Shown here piece by piece: positions 8,332 through 16,087 of a stretch of DNA of 29,435 nucleotides. Numbering within the stretch: position 1 is the first letter of the stretch; each line of letters starts with the position of its first letter. Position numbers and translations under genes: made by a program. The notes below the pieces were generated by a model, which was not told where the DNA came from, ran no database searches, and saw nothing but the letters and a program-made list of their open reading frames with translations. This DNA is from an uncultured Actinomycetes bacterium (GTDB lineage: Bacteria > Actinomycetota > Thermoleophilia > Gaiellales > F1-60-MAGs149), in the NCBI GenBank assembly GCA_903873565.1, contig CAIQOY010000041.1, positions 1 to 29,435 of the forward strand. Direction: 5' to 3'.

Positions 8332-8888
8332 CCCGACCAGTCCGCCCGCGCGAGCTCCCAGGCCCGCTCCACGCCCGAGCCCCCGGGCGCGCCGAGGCCC
8401 GCCCGCTCCGGCCCCGTCCCCCGGTCCGCGAACCCGAGCCGCCGCGGCACGCCGCCCGAGCGGACGTTGGCCTCGTCGTGGAGGATCACCACGCGCTCCA
8501 CGTCCGGATCGGTGAACGCGAGGTCGACGGCGAGCGCCGTCGCCGCCGTGGCGTGGCCGCGGCCGGTCGCGTCGGGGGCCAGCCAGTAGCCCACCTCCAG
8601 CGCGTCGGGGCCCACGCGGTCGACGATGCCGACCGAGCCGATCAGCGCCCCGTCGAGGTAGATGCCGCCGTGGTAGCGCTCGCGCCGCTCCCACTCGGCC
8701 ACCAGCGGCTCGATCACGGCGCGGGGATCGCAGTCGGGCGCGGTCCAGTCGCCGACCCACGGCATCCACGGGGCGAGGTGGTCCGCCGACGCGACCACCA
8801 GCGCGCGCACGGCCTCCGCGTCGTCGCGCGTCCACGGCCGGATCGCCAGCGGCCCGGCCGCCGCCGTGGCGGCCGCGATCCGGATCAC
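8313..8888 (-). CDS. GNAT family N-acetyltransferase (RimJ/RimL-like)
   Basis: The 191-residue product has the RimJ/RimL type layout: LAIRPWTRDDAEAVRALVVAS (strand 1 and helix 1), IGSVGIVDRVGPDALEVGYWLAPDATGRGHATAATALAVDLAF (strands 4-5 and the acetyl-CoA pyrophosphate loop, here ATGRGHA), then VERVVILHDEANVRSGGVPRRLGF, where Asn (N of ANVRS) is typical. The acceptor is unknown. The GTG start at 8888 overlaps the TGA of the thioesterase gene (GTGA), so the two are translationally coupled. The 3' end overlaps that of malate synthase by 19 nt on the other strand, which leaves no room for a separate terminator. Confidence 0.85.
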   Translation of the reverse strand: MIRIAAATAAAGPLAIRPWTRDDAEAVRALVVASADHLAPWMPWVGDWTAPDCDPRAVIEPLVAEWERRERYHGGIYLDGALIGSVGIVDRVGPDALEVGYWLAPDATGRGHATAATALAVDLAFTDPDVERVVILHDEANVRSGGVPRRLGFADRGTGPERAGLGAPGGSGVERAWELARADWSGYASRA

Positions 8889-9346
8889 GCCTTCGGCACC
8901 TCGACCACCGCGAAGGTGGCGAGCGCGATGGCCAGGATCCGATCCTCCGGGTCGCGCATCTTGCCCTCGGAGACGATCGTGCGGCGGCCGCGGTGCTGGA
9001 CCTCGGCCTCGACCCGGACGGGCGTGCCGGGGATGACGGGCCGCGTCATGTTGACCTTGATCTCGATCGTTACCGCGCGCTCGCCGGCGGGCAGGAGCGT
9101 GTGCGCGGCGCCGCCGAGCGCCGAGTCCATCAGGGTCGTGACCCAGCCGCCGTGCACGAGGCCGATCTGGTTGAGGTGGCGCTCGTCGGGCGTCGCCTCG
9201 AGCACGGCGCGCCCCTCGCCCAGGTCGGCGACGCGCAGGTCGGCGAGGACGGCCCACGGGCTGGGCGTGATCTCGCCGTCCTTGAGCGCCTGGAACAGCT
9301 CGAGCCCGGTCAGCGCGGTGTGCTTGGGATCGGTGTCGCCGACCAT
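8885..9346 (-). CDS. PaaI-family hotdog-fold thioesterase
   Basis: This 153-residue single hotdog-domain protein probably hydrolyses aromatic or acyl-CoA thioesters. Supporting motifs are LNQIGLVHGGWVTTLMDSALGGAAHTLL (the HGG..tlmDsa helix characteristic of PaaI/4HBT-II), TIEIKVNMTRPV (strand after the central helix) and VRVEAEVQHRGRRTIVSEGKMRD. The substrate is not deducible. The ATG at 9346 has no Shine-Dalgarno but lies exactly 6 nt after TAGGGT (9353-9358). Because that hexamer sits 5 nt after the pntB stop, the gene seems to have its own leaderless transcript directly downstream of the pnt operon. It is coupled to the GNAT gene by a GTGA overlap. Confidence 0.88.
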   Translation of the reverse strand: MVGDTDPKHTALTGLELFQALKDGEITPSPWAVLADLRVADLGEGRAVLEATPDERHLNQIGLVHGGWVTTLMDSALGGAAHTLLPAGERAVTIEIKVNMTRPVIPGTPVRVEAEVQHRGRRTIVSEGKMRDPEDRILAIALATFAVVEVPKA

Positions 9347-9352
9347 GCGGCA

Positions 9353-9358
9353 ACCCTA
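9353..9358 (-). promoter_or_regulatory. Leaderless-type -10 (TAGGGT) of the thioesterase gene
   Basis: The minus strand reads GCTAGGGT, then 6 nt, then the ATG at 9346. It lies immediately beyond the pntB stop codon. Confidence 0.55.
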
Positions 9359-9362
9359 GCGG

Positions 9363-10769
9363 TCAGACCGCCTGGACCTCCTGCACGAGCTGCACGAGGC
9401 TCTTGCGGGCGTCGCCGAACAGCATCCGCGTCTTGGGGTCGTGGAAGAGCAGGTTCTCGATGCCGGCGAACCCGGTCGCCATCGAGCGCTTGAAGACGAT
9501 CACGGTCTCCGCGCGGTCGACCTCGAGGATCGGCATGCCGTGCAGCGGGCTCGACGGGTCGTCACGGGCCGCCGGGTTGACGACGTCGTTGGCCCCGATC
9601 ACCAGCACCACGTCCGTCTGCGGGAACTCCGGGTTGGCCTCCTCCATCTCCAGGAGCTGGTCGTACGGCACGTCCGCCTCGGCGAGCAGCACGTTCATGT
9701 GCCCGGGCATGCGCCCCGCGACCGGGTGGATCGCGAACGAGACCTGCACCCCGCGCTCCCCGAGCAGGTCGGCGAGCTCGCGCACCGGGTGCTGCGCCTG
9801 GGCGACGGCGAGGCCGTAGCCGGGCACGATCGAGACCCGCCGCGCGTAGACGAGCTGGGCGGCGAGGTCCGACGGGGAGATCTCGAGCACGGGCAGCGCC
9901 TCGCCGGAGGCCCCGGTGGCCTGGGCCGCCCCGCCGCCGCCGAACGCCCCGAACAGGACGTTGGCCAGCGAGCGGTTCATCGCGTCGCCCATCAGCTTCG
10001 TCAGGAGCGTGCCCGAGGCGCCGACGAGGGTGCCCGCGATGATCAGGAGCGTGTTGTCGAGCATGAAGCCCGTCGCCGCCGCCGCGAGGCCGGTGCAGGC
10101 GTTGAGGAAGGCGATCACGACCGGCATGTCCGCGCCGCCGATCGGCAGGACCGCCGCCGTGCCGAGGACGAGCGCGATCGCGACGGCGACCCACAGGAGC
10201 GGGTCGGCGATGTCGAAGGAGGCGTAGACGGCGAGCCCGAGCGCGACGGCGGCGCCGATGGCGTTGAGCGCCTTCTGGCCGGGCCAGGTGATCGGCCGGC
10301 CCGGCAGGAGCTCCTGCAGCTTCGCGAAGGCCACGATGCTGCCCGAGAACGAGATCGACCCCACGATCGCCGAGAACATCACGCCGACCGCGAGCACGGG
10401 CGGCAGCGACTCGCCGGCGTGGGAGGCCGACTCGCGGTGGTACTCGGCGAGCGCGATCAGGGCCGCAGCGCCGCCGCCGAGGCCGTTGAGGAGCGCCACC
10501 AGCTGCGGCATCGCGGTCATCTGGACGCGGCGCGCGACGATCGCGCCGACCGCGCCGCCGACGACCGCGGCGAGGGCGATCCAGACGTAGGTCTCGACCG
10601 AGGCGTCCGCGACGGTGGCCACCAGCGCGATCGCCATGCCGACGGCCGCCACGAGGTTGCCCTTGCGCGCCGTGCGCGGCGACGACAGCCAGCGCAGGCC
10701 GAGGATGAAGCAGAAGGCGGCGACCAGGTAGGCGACCTGGATCAGGTCGGCGCGCAGCGCGGCGTCCAT
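9363..10769 (-). CDS. pntB: NAD(P) transhydrogenase beta subunit
   Basis: PntB carries the NADP(H)-binding domain III and part of the membrane proton channel. The 468-residue product has about nine N-terminal membrane segments (VAYLVAAFCFILGLRWL, LVAAVGMAIALVATV, TYVWIALAAVVGGAVGAIV and others). A conserved channel region follows (PQLVALLNGLGGGAAALIA; SGSIVAFAKLQEL). The soluble NADP domain contains VSIVPGYGLAVAQAQHPVRELADLL, VSFAIHPVAGRMPGHMNVLLAEA, VLVIGANDVVNPAARDDP and VIVFKRSMATGFAGIENLLF. All are canonical. The ATG overlaps the preceding pntAB stop by 1 nt (TGATG). Together with PntAA and PntAB it forms the proton-translocating transhydrogenase that makes NADPH at the expense of proton motive force. 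Confidence 0.97.
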   Translation of the reverse strand: MDAALRADLIQVAYLVAAFCFILGLRWLSSPRTARKGNLVAAVGMAIALVATVADASVETYVWIALAAVVGGAVGAIVARRVQMTAMPQLVALLNGLGGGAAALIALAEYHRESASHAGESLPPVLAVGVMFSAIVGSISFSGSIVAFAKLQELLPGRPITWPGQKALNAIGAAVALGLAVYASFDIADPLLWVAVAIALVLGTAAVLPIGGADMPVVIAFLNACTGLAAAATGFMLDNTLLIIAGTLVGASGTLLTKLMGDAMNRSLANVLFGAFGGGGAAQATGASGEALPVLEISPSDLAAQLVYARRVSIVPGYGLAVAQAQHPVRELADLLGERGVQVSFAIHPVAGRMPGHMNVLLAEADVPYDQLLEMEEANPEFPQTDVVLVIGANDVVNPAARDDPSSPLHGMPILEVDRAETVIVFKRSMATGFAGIENLLFHDPKTRMLFGDARKSLVQLVQEVQAV

Positions 10770-11098
10770 CAGCGCCCCTCCCCGTCCGGCGGGTCGGGTC
10801 GGCGCTTGAACATCTGCAGCATGCGGTCGGTGACCACGAAGCCGCCGACCACGTTGGCGGCGCCGAAGGCCACCGCGACGATGCCGAGCGCGGTCTCGAA
10901 GCCGCCGCCCGCGGCCGCGCCGAGCACGAGGATCGCGCCGACCAGCACCACGCCGTGGATCGCGTTCGTGCCGCTCATCAGCGGCGTGTGCAGCATCTGC
11001 GGCACCTTCGAGATCACCTCGATGCCGACCCAGGCGGCCAGGACGAACACCGTCAGCTGGATCACGAACGGCAGGCCCTCGCGCAGCTCCTCGGTCAC
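10769..11098 (-). CDS. pntAB: NAD(P) transhydrogenase alpha-2 subunit (membrane part)
   Basis: This 109-residue subunit corresponds to the C-terminal membrane part of the E. coli alpha chain. It has three hydrophobic segments (FVIQLTVFVLAAWVGIEVI, AIHGVVLVGAILVLGAAA, ALGIVAVAFGAANVVGGFVV) and the conserved VPQMLHTPLMSGTNAIHGVV and VTDRMLQMFKR motifs. The GTG start overlaps the pntAA stop (GTGA). The three-gene split is the arrangement common in actinobacteria and alphaproteobacteria. Confidence 0.95.
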   Translation of the reverse strand: MTEELREGLPFVIQLTVFVLAAWVGIEVISKVPQMLHTPLMSGTNAIHGVVLVGAILVLGAAAGGGFETALGIVAVAFGAANVVGGFVVTDRMLQMFKRRPDPPDGEGR

Positions 11099-12237
11099 GA
11101 CGCCCCCTCCCCGCCCAGCCGCTCGGCGACGCGCGCCGAGGCCACGGCGCCGCCGCGCGCGACGGCGCTGCCCTGCAGGATCTCGTCCTCCCAGTCCGGC
11201 GCGAAGACCCCCTCGGGCGCCAGCAGCCGCACGAGCGCCCGCACGTTGGCGGCGTAGAGGTCGCTGGCCGTGGCGGGCATCGCCGAGGCGGGGTGCAGCG
11301 GGCCGAGCACCAGCACGCCGTCGACGTCGGCCTCCTCGCCGGGCACGGTGCAGGCGCAGTTGCCGCCCGTCGAGGCGGCGAGGTCGACGACCACGGAGCC
11401 GGCGCGCATCGCGCGCACCGCGGCCTCGGTGACCAGCTCGGGCGCCGGCGCCCCGGGGATCTGCGCGGTGCAGATCACGACGTCGGCGTCGGCGCAGGCC
11501 GCGGCGAGGGCCTCCTGCTCGCGCCGGTGCTGCTCCGCGTCGAGCTCGGTCGCGTAGCCGCCCGCCTGCTCGTCGCCGGCGACGTCGACCGCGAGGAAGC
11601 GGGCGCCGAGCGACTCGACCTGCTCGCGCACCGCGGCGCGCACGTCGAACGCGGTCACGACCGCGCCGAGCCGGCGCGCCGTCGCGATCGCCTGCAGCCC
11701 GGCGACACCGGCGCCGAGCACGAGCACGCTGCGGGCCTTGACCGTGCCGGCGGCGGTCATCAGGAGCGGGAACAGCCGCGGCGAGCGCTCGGCGGCCAGG
11801 AGCACGGCGTGGTAGCCGGCGATCGTGGCCTGCGAGGAGAGCGCGTCCATCGACTGGGCGCGGGTGATGCGGGGGACGAACTCGAACGCCAGGGCGGTCG
11901 CGCCGGTGTCGGCGATGCGCCGGATCCGGGCCGGGTCGCCGAGCGGGTCGAGGAACGAGACCAGCGTGTGCCCAGAGCCGAGCCGGCCGATCGCGGCGTC
12001 GCCAGGCGGGGCGACCGCCACCAGCACCTGCGCGTCGCGGTGGATCTGGTCGGCGTCGGCGGCGACCCGCGCGCCCGCCTCGGCGTAGTCGGCATCGGCG
12101 TAGCCGCAGTGGCCGCCGAGGCCGGCCTCCACCACCACCTCGAAGCCATCGCGCACCAGCGCCGCCACGGCGGCGGGCACCAGGGCGGCACGCCGCTCCC
12201 CCGCCGCGGTCTCGCGCGCTGCGCCGATCACGGTCAT
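11095..12237 (-). CDS. pntAA: NAD(P) transhydrogenase alpha-1 subunit (NAD-binding)
   Basis: This 380-residue soluble subunit (domain I) binds NAD(H). It belongs to the alanine dehydrogenase/PntA superfamily. Key features: N-terminal RRAALVPAAVAALVRDGFEVVVEAG, the PntA signature FVPRITRAQSMDALSSQATIAGY, the Rossmann motif VLVLGAGVAGLQAIATARRLGAVVTAFDVR, and the C-terminal GSVVVDLAASTGGNCACTVPG. The RITRAQ..D signature separates it from alanine dehydrogenase. The ATG at 12237 has no good ribosome binding site; instead it overlaps the stop of a five-codon upstream ORF (see 12234-12263). It heads pntAA-pntAB-pntB, 58 nt downstream of the aldolase-family gene. Confidence 0.96.
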   Translation of the reverse strand: MTVIGAARETAAGERRAALVPAAVAALVRDGFEVVVEAGLGGHCGYADADYAEAGARVAADADQIHRDAQVLVAVAPPGDAAIGRLGSGHTLVSFLDPLGDPARIRRIADTGATALAFEFVPRITRAQSMDALSSQATIAGYHAVLLAAERSPRLFPLLMTAAGTVKARSVLVLGAGVAGLQAIATARRLGAVVTAFDVRAAVREQVESLGARFLAVDVAGDEQAGGYATELDAEQHRREQEALAAACADADVVICTAQIPGAPAPELVTEAAVRAMRAGSVVVDLAASTGGNCACTVPGEEADVDGVLVLGPLHPASAMPATASDLYAANVRALVRLLAPEGVFAPDWEDEILQGSAVARGGAVASARVAERLGGEGAS

Positions 12238-12263
12238 GATCGAAGCCCCATGGGGTGACGCTA
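12234..12263 (-). promoter_or_regulatory. Possible leaderless five-codon leader ORF coupled to pntAA
   Basis: On the minus strand TAGCGT (12263-12258) is followed after exactly 6 nt by ATG (12251), which opens the mini-ORF M-G-L-R-S-stop (12251-12234). Its TGA overlaps the pntAA ATG as ATGA. pntAA has no clear Shine-Dalgarno of its own, so initiation at the leaderless mini-ORF and re-initiation at pntAA is plausible. Short ORFs arise by chance, so confidence is low. Confidence 0.35.
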
Positions 12264-12295
12264 CTCCCTGCCCGGGAGCGGCGCCAGAGCGGAAA

Positions 12296-13045
12296 CTAGT
12301 CCCGCCAGCCGGGCTGGTCGCGGTCGAGCAGGCGCTTCATCGCGTCGAAGAGCAGCGGCCCCTCCTCGGGACAGGCCTCCGCCCACTGCCGCGCCGTGTG
12401 CTCGGCGACTTCCTCGGGCGCGAGCACCAGCTCGTCGCCCGTGGACTGGGCCAGCACCTGCACCTCGCAGGCGCGCTCCAGGAAGTACGTGCGCAGCCAC
12501 GCCTCGGCCGGCGAGGCGCCGACGATGATCACGCCGTGGTTCTGCAGGAAGACGGCGTTCGCGCCCCCGGCGACGGCGGCGGCGAGCCGCTCGCCCTCGT
12601 CGTCGCCCTGCACCTGGCCGCCGTACGAGAGCGTCGCCACGGCGCCGTGGAAGCTCATCGAGTTCTGGGTCAGCCGCGTGATGAAGCCCGTCTTCGTGCT
12701 GGCCACCGTCGAGGCGTACGGCATGTGCGTGTGCATCACGCAGCGCGCGTCGGGACGGGCCCGGTGGATCTGGCGGTGGATCTGCAGCGCCGTGATCTGC
12801 CCCTCGCCGGCGCCGTCCACGACATTGCCGTCGAGGTCGACGAGCAGGATGTCCGACGGGCGCATCTCGGACCAGTGCGGCCCGTAGCGGTTGAGCAGGA
12901 ACAGGTCATCGCGGCCGTCGACGGCCAGCGAGTAGTGGTTGTCGATGCCCTCGTTGTAGCCGTGGACGGCCGACACGCGCAGCAGGGCGGCCATGTCGGT
13001 GCGGGCGGCGGCGAGGACGGCGGGATCGATCGCGACGGCGCTCAT
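12296..13045 (-). CDS. Class II aldolase/adducin family protein
   Basis: The family includes L-fuculose- and L-ribulose-5-phosphate aldolases/epimerases and many decarboxylase-like members. The 249-residue product has a Zn-binding HTH motif in CVMHTHMPYAST (with both His), LTQNSMSFHGAVATLSYGG, and the third ligand region in FLQNHGVIIVGASPAEA. The N-terminal YNEGIDNHYSLAV parallels the G.SGNiS region of the family but with altered residues. That and the absence of sugar-metabolism neighbours make the substrate uncertain; the adducin-like subgroup is often annotated only at family level. The ATG at 13045 follows TAGGAT by exactly 6 nt and has no Shine-Dalgarno, so the message is probably leaderless. 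It lies 24 nt after the protease stop. Confidence 0.9.
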   Translation of the reverse strand: MSAVAIDPAVLAAARTDMAALLRVSAVHGYNEGIDNHYSLAVDGRDDLFLLNRYGPHWSEMRPSDILLVDLDGNVVDGAGEGQITALQIHRQIHRARPDARCVMHTHMPYASTVASTKTGFITRLTQNSMSFHGAVATLSYGGQVQGDDEGERLAAAVAGGANAVFLQNHGVIIVGASPAEAWLRTYFLERACEVQVLAQSTGDELVLAPEEVAEHTARQWAEACPEEGPLLFDAMKRLLDRDQPGWRD

Positions 13046-13051
13046 GCGCGG

Positions 13052-13057
13052 ATCCTA
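13052..13057 (-). promoter_or_regulatory. Leaderless-type -10 (TAGGAT) of the aldolase-family gene
   Basis: GGTAGGATCCGCGC precedes the ATG directly: the hexamer, a 6-nt gap, then the start. The same GGTAGGATCC sequence precedes the PDH E1-like gene at 25858. Confidence 0.6.
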
Positions 13058-13069
13058 CCGCGCGGGCGC

Positions 13070-14254
13070 CTAGCCCGCCGGGGCGACGGTCAGCTTCGCG
13101 CAGGCCGGCTTCGACGCGTTGCGGGCCTCGTCGCGCGAGCTGACGCACCACACGTAGGCGCCGCCGTAGGTGCCCGGCACCTTCCAGCGCACCGCGACGT
13201 CCCTGCCGACCGGGTTGACCGCGAGCTTGGTGGTCAGCTTGCGCAGCACGGTGCCGCCGGCGCGCCGGCGGATCGTGATCGTCTCGCGCGTCTTCCCCGT
13301 CTCGCCGCTGACCCGGTAGGACAGCTCGACGCGGGTCCCCGCCGTCGCCTGCGCGGCCCGTGGCCGCACCGTCGGCGGCTTCGAGTCCGTCGCCCGGCCC
13401 CACACGACGGGATCGCCGGCGACGAGCCCCGCGACCCAGGACGTGTACGTGGCGGCGCGGGCGTAGAGCCCGGGGCGGTTGGGCGCGCCGCACTCGTAGC
13501 CCCACGAGACCGTGCCGGCGAGCAGCCAGCGGTCGTCGGCCGGGTCGGGCGTCTCCGCCCCGGCCAGCACGATCAGCGGGCCGCCGCTGTCGCCCTGGCA
13601 CGAGTCGATGCCGCCCTCCGCGCGCCCGGCGCAGATCATCTTCGCGGCCTCCGACTGGGGGATCTCGTCGAGCCGCGCGCAGTCCGCGTCCGAGACGATC
13701 GGAAGGTCGACCTGCAGCAGCACGTCCGAGGCCTTCCCGCCCTGCGCCGTCAGCCCCCAGCCCGCCACCCGCGCCACGACGCCCGGCGCGTAGTAGGCGG
13801 CCTCCGCGGCGGTGGCGAGCGGGATCGCCGGCGCCGGCAGGTCCACGTTGACCTCGATGACGGCCACGTCGAACGGACCGCCGTCGAAGCCGCGATCGCG
13901 CTGGTAGTCGGGGTGCACGGCGATCCGCGAGACGCCGAACTCGACCCCGTCCGCGGCGTTGAGGTCGGTGCGGCCGACGACGCCGGCGATCATCCGCGGG
14001 CGCAGCGGGGTGCCCTGCTCGAGCACGCAGTGCGCGGCGGTCAGGATCAGGCGCGGCGCGACCACGGATCCGCCGCACGACCAGCGGGTCTCCGGGTCGT
14101 ACTCCATCTCCAGGTAGGCGATCCACGGCCACTGGGCGGTCGTGGTCGGCGCACCGCCGACGATCCGCGACCCCCGCTCGGCCGCCGGCGCGGCCGCGGC
14201 GGTGGCGAGGACCACGGCCAGGGCCGCGAGGGCGAGGACGGCGACCCGGCGCAT
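13070..14254 (-). CDS. Secreted trypsin-like serine protease with C-terminal extension
   Basis: This is an S1-family (chymotrypsin clan) endopeptidase of 394 residues. A signal peptide (MRRVAVLALAALAVVLATAAAAPAAE) is followed by the zymogen activation site R30 before IVGG. The catalytic triad is H75 in LTAAHC, D129 in FDVAVIEV and S223 in GDSGGP. D217, six residues before the Ser, matches trypsin Asp189 and predicts cleavage after Arg or Lys. Cys pairs are at 60/76, 192/208 and 219/255. After residue 280 comes about 110 residues of beta-rich extension (VRPRAAQATAGTRVELSYRVSG ... GTYGGAYVWCVSSRDEARNASKPACAKLTV) that resembles an Ig-like domain, probably for surface or substrate binding. A TAGAGT hexamer lies 8 nt before the ATG. 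Like trypsin, it should be exported and activated outside the cell. Confidence 0.94.
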   Translation of the reverse strand: MRRVAVLALAALAVVLATAAAAPAAERGSRIVGGAPTTTAQWPWIAYLEMEYDPETRWSCGGSVVAPRLILTAAHCVLEQGTPLRPRMIAGVVGRTDLNAADGVEFGVSRIAVHPDYQRDRGFDGGPFDVAVIEVNVDLPAPAIPLATAAEAAYYAPGVVARVAGWGLTAQGGKASDVLLQVDLPIVSDADCARLDEIPQSEAAKMICAGRAEGGIDSCQGDSGGPLIVLAGAETPDPADDRWLLAGTVSWGYECGAPNRPGLYARAATYTSWVAGLVAGDPVVWGRATDSKPPTVRPRAAQATAGTRVELSYRVSGETGKTRETITIRRRAGGTVLRKLTTKLAVNPVGRDVAVRWKVPGTYGGAYVWCVSSRDEARNASKPACAKLTVAPAG

Positions 14255-14328
14255 CGGGACACACTCTACGCCCCGTCCGGGTCCCGCCGCGCTGGACAGG
14301 GGGCCCGCCCACGTGGCACGGTTGGGGG

Positions 14329-14490
14329 GTGGCCATCGCCGCCCTCTTCGCCGCCCTCGCCGTCGGCCTCGGCGTGATCGCCGTGGCGGCCTGGCGCGGC
14401 GGGCTCGGCATCGCCGCGATCGGCGCCGCCGTGCTCGCCGTCTGGCTGCTGACGATGGCCGCGACGGCGGCCCGCCGCGCCCGCCGCTGA
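14329..14490 (+). CDS. Small two-helix membrane protein
   Basis: A 53-residue ORF starts at GTG 14329 and ends TGA 14490. Two hydrophobic helices (AIAALFAALAVGLGVIAVAA and LGIAAIGAAVLAVWLLTMAA) are separated by WRGGLG, and the C-terminus is RRARR, which by the positive-inside rule puts it in the cytosol. A G-rich run (GGGGGG) lies directly before the GTG. I do not recognise a family. The third-position GC bias and amphipathic plan favour a real gene, but it could be chance in such GC-rich DNA. It precedes the recombinase gene by 36 nt. Confidence 0.5.
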   Translation: MAIAALFAALAVGLGVIAVAAWRGGLGIAAIGAAVLAVWLLTMAATAARRARR

Positions 14491-14526
14491 GGCAAGAAAG
14501 CGCCGGCCCGCGGCGAACTCGCGACC

Positions 14527-15408
14527 ATGCCCGCCGTCGCCGATCCGGTTGCCGACCACCTCGCCGCGCTGGCCGCGCGCGGGGCGAGCCCCGCGACCCT
14601 GCGCGCCTACCGCTCCGACCTCGCCGACTACGCGGGCTGGCTCGAGACGCGGGGCACGACGCCCGCCGACGCGTCGCGCGCCGACGTGCGCGCCTACGCG
14701 GCGCACCTGGCCGCCAGCGGCCTCGCCCCCACGACCCGGGCCCGGCGGCTGTCCGCCGTGCGCGGCCTGCACCGCCGGATCGCCAGCGACGCCGCCCGCG
14801 ACCCCGCCGCCGAGATCCCCGGCCCGAAGCGCCCGCGGCGGCTCCCGGCCGTCCCCCACGCCCGCGACACCACGCGCCTGCTCGACACCGCCTGGCCCGA
14901 CGACCCGCTCGGCCTGCGCGACCGCGCGCTGCTCGAGCTCCTCTACGGCGCGGGCCTGCGCGCCGCCGAGGTCTGCGCCCTCGACCTCGACGGCCTCGAC
15001 GCCCGCACCCTGCGCGTGACCGGCAAGGGCGGCAAGACGCGCCTGGTGCCAATCGGCGAGCCCGCGGCCCGCGCGGTCGACGCCTGGCTCGAGCGCGGAC
15101 GGGGCGCCGTGGCCACCGCGGACTCCCCGCCCGCCCTGCTCCTGTCGGCCCGCGGCCGGCGCCTCGAGACCTCCGGGGTGCGCCGCGCCCTGACCCGGCG
15201 CCTGCGCTCGGTCGGCCTTGAGCCGCACGGCCCCCACGCCCTGCGCCACGCCTACGCGACCCACATGCTGGAGGGCGGCGGGGACCTGCGCGCCATCCAG
15301 GAGCTGCTCGGCCACGCCTCGCTCGCCACCACCGAGGTCTACACCCACCTCGGGCTGCCGCACCTGCGCGCGGCCCACGCCCGCGCGCACCCGCGCGGCG
15401 AGGGCTAG
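14527..15408 (+). CDS. Tyrosine recombinase of the XerC/XerD type
   Basis: A 293-residue site-specific recombinase of the size expected for the chromosome-dimer resolvases XerC/XerD. The N-terminal SAM-like DNA-binding domain (about 1-100: LAARGASPATLRAYRSDLADYAGWL, RRLSAVRGLHRRI) is followed by the catalytic domain. All active-site residues are present: R145 in YGAGLRAAEV, K170 in GKGGKTRLVP, H237 and R240 in HALRHAYATHML, H263 in LLGHASL, and nucleophile Y272 in TEVYTHLG. It has no neighbouring attachment site, excisionase or phage genes, so a housekeeping Xer role is more likely than an integrase of a mobile element. XerC and XerD cannot be separated by eye. No Shine-Dalgarno is visible; reinitiation after the small ORF at 14490 is possible. 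Confidence 0.9.
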   Translation: MPAVADPVADHLAALAARGASPATLRAYRSDLADYAGWLETRGTTPADASRADVRAYAAHLAASGLAPTTRARRLSAVRGLHRRIASDAARDPAAEIPGPKRPRRLPAVPHARDTTRLLDTAWPDDPLGLRDRALLELLYGAGLRAAEVCALDLDGLDARTLRVTGKGGKTRLVPIGEPAARAVDAWLERGRGAVATADSPPALLLSARGRRLETSGVRRALTRRLRSVGLEPHGPHALRHAYATHMLEGGGDLRAIQELLGHASLATTEVYTHLGLPHLRAAHARAHPRGEG

Positions 15409-15433
15409 GGGCCCGCCGACGCCTCCGCCGTCG

Positions 15434-15439
15434 TATCAT
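15434..15439 (+). promoter_or_regulatory. Candidate -10 (TATCAT) of the zinc-ribbon protein gene
   Basis: GTCGTATCATG lies 9 nt before the GTG at 15449. It is close to consensus, with no -35 visible. The spacing is slightly longer than the 6-7 nt seen for the other leaderless candidates. Confidence 0.5.
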
Positions 15440-15448
15440 GCCCAGCCC

Positions 15449-16081
15449 GTGGCGACGACCCCCCGACTCCTCACCGATCCGAACCAGATGACATCCTGCG
15501 CCGTCTGCGAGCGCACGATCCTCCTCGGCGAGGAGCCCCTGCGCTTCGCGCACCAGGGGCGCTCGCGGACGGTCTGCCGGCTGTGCGCCAGCCAGGCCCG
15601 CGGCGACGGCTGGGTCGAGGAGGGCCGCGCGGCGCCCCCACCGGTCGCCGCGCCGCGCACGGGCGGCGTCCTGCGGCGCCTCCTGGCCGGCGGCCAGCGG
15701 TCCGCCGAGATCAACCCCGCGGACCCCGTCCTCGCCCCGCACGGCCTCGGCACGTCGGACGAGGTCGCGCGCGCCACCACGATGGTGGTCGGGGTCGAGG
15801 TCTTCAACGCGAGCCCGTACCGCGGCACGATCACCGGCATCGCGAAGAGCCTCGGGCAGCCCCGCGTCGGCGTCGTCGCGTTCGGCGGCCGCCGGCCCGG
15901 CGTCGCGATCACGATCGCCTGGGATCTCTGCTGGTACCGCTACCTGGTCGAGCCCGGCGGCAGCCCCGCCGTGCGCCTCGACGAGCGCGGTGACAGCGTC
16001 GCGGAGCTCGCGCCGCGTTGGCGGGACTGGAACGCGCGCACCCTGCCCGACGGCGCGATCGAGCTCGACATCCGCCCCTAG
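15449..16081 (+). CDS. Zinc-ribbon protein of unknown function
   Basis: I do not recognise the family. From the GTG at 15449 the 210-residue product starts VATTPRLLTDPNQ; an ATG at 15488 (MTSCAVC) is an alternative. The N-terminal 45 residues contain CAVCERTIL and TVCRLCASQA, two CxxC pairs about 22 residues apart, a typical zinc ribbon or treble clef. A basic Pro/Ala linker (APPPVAAPRTGGVLRRLLAGGQ) leads to a C-terminal domain of about 125 residues with alternating strands and helices (VVGVEVFNASPYRGTITGIAKSLG, RVGVVAFGGRRPGVAITIAWDLCWYRYLVE). The architecture suggests a nucleic acid or protein adaptor, which is inference. There is no signal peptide. A TATCAT hexamer 9 nt upstream supports the GTG start. 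Confidence 0.75.
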   Translation: MATTPRLLTDPNQMTSCAVCERTILLGEEPLRFAHQGRSRTVCRLCASQARGDGWVEEGRAAPPPVAAPRTGGVLRRLLAGGQRSAEINPADPVLAPHGLGTSDEVARATTMVVGVEVFNASPYRGTITGIAKSLGQPRVGVVAFGGRRPGVAITIAWDLCWYRYLVEPGGSPAVRLDERGDSVAELAPRWRDWNARTLPDGAIELDIRP

Positions 16082-16087
16082 GGTCGT

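Noticed and set aside
6004..8835. A 943-codon minus-strand open frame opposite malate synthase
   Set aside because: Antisense shadow of aceB joined to the methyltransferase frame. Only the part from GTG 6633 is a real gene.
14527..15408. Tyrosine recombinase as the integrase of a mobile element
   Set aside because: Length and motifs fit XerC/D; no attachment repeats, excisionase, phage or transfer genes are near, and the tRNA gene at 21230 is not adjacent.
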